From the NCBI RefSeq assembly GCF_003342675.1, contig NZ_CP031148.1:2418001-2482000 (forward strand): DNA of 64,000 nt. Reading direction: 5' to 3'. Under the pieces are notes generated by a model that searched no databases, was not told where the DNA came from, and saw nothing but the letters and a program-made list of their open reading frames with translations. Below, piece by piece: positions 63,962 to 64,000 of the stretch (its first letter is position 1; each line of letters starts with the position of its first letter). The position numbers were made by a program, and so were the translations under genes. The DNA comes from Haloplanus rubicundus (GTDB lineage Archaea > Halobacteriota > Halobacteria > Halobacteriales > Haloferacaceae).

Positions 63962-64000
63962 ATGAGTCGGGAGCGCGGCGCGGACATCGACGACGTGCGA
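63962..64000 (+). CDS. Start of an unidentified gene (runs off the right edge)
   Basis: ATG at 63962 with the first 13 codons MSRERGADIDDVR visible. A TATA-like CGGTATAAGTG at about 63930-63940 lies 27 bp upstream, so a start here is plausible. Too short for a product call. Confidence 0.5.
   Translation, partial: MSRERGADIDDVR

Overview
The window comes from the chromosome of a haloarchaeon, most likely a member of Haloferacales or a close relative. The evidence is the high GC content, the very acidic proteins, TATA boxes about 26-28 bp upstream of leaderless start codons, many ATGA start/stop overlaps, and the gene set: coenzyme F420 synthesis, PAC2 protein, archaeal proteasome beta subunit, topoisomerase VI beside gyrase, NAC, and many small haloarchaea-specific proteins. 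I see no rRNA, tRNA or CRISPR array.

Layout. 1-3.3 kb: CitG-like protein, dihydrouridine synthase and cofD on the minus strand, then a PAC2 protein. 3.3-7.2 kb: grpE-dnaK-dnaJ. 7.3-16.2 kb: a truncated acyl-CoA-synthetase-like protein, an AtoE-type transporter, CBS and GNAT proteins, cytidine deaminase and uridine phosphorylase, an NDH-2-like flavoprotein, an HTH regulator and a sugar-nucleotide epimerase whose 3' end is tandemly duplicated. 16.2-25.2 kb: arginase, gyrA/gyrB and, divergently, top6B/top6A. 25.3-33.9 kb: an MBL-fold protein, a long SipW-type secreted protein, DNA ligase, a GCS2-like ligase, the proteasome beta subunit and small proteins. 34-42.2 kb: the branched-chain amino acid locus leuA / ilvB-ilvN-ilvC-orf80-leuC-leuD-leuB, all on the minus strand. 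42.5-46.8 kb: cupin, DUF5779-like, VOC, FolD-like and RHH proteins. 46.8-48.6 kb: an IS200/IS605 element with a broken tnpA and an intact tnpB. 48.6-51.7 kb: a Bat-type regulator divergent from a quinol nitric oxide reductase. 51.8-61 kb: MFS transporter, MenE-like ligase, methylmalonyl-CoA epimerase and mutase, an enolase-superfamily sugar-acid dehydratase and Usp proteins. 61-64 kb: creatininase-family amidohydrolase, TspO, NAC and a TrmI-type tRNA methyltransferase.

Three signals stand out beyond the genes. (1) Six copies of an ~85-bp palindrome lie immediately after, or a few bases to ~80 bp from, stop codons. Its arms share the consensus TGATACGG-(N)-TTGTAA and an inner ACCGGTGG stem, and the two arms of one copy change together. 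(2) The ilvB operon has a ~220-nt leader. It begins with a leaderless 34-codon peptide ending IGPIVGAV, written partly in rare ATT/GTA codons, whose stop codon sits in the loop of a perfect hairpin; this looks like a translation-coupled attenuator. (3) A CGAACATGTTCG palindrome lies upstream of both the Bat-type regulator and the nitric oxide reductase gene, and a one-mismatch copy lies in front of a cupin gene 7 kb away.

Also notable are an out-of-frame leaderless ATG at leuA (probable frameshift or overlapping leader ORF), a premature TGA in tnpA, and a Lys-to-Thr change at the A10 motif of the MenE-like protein.
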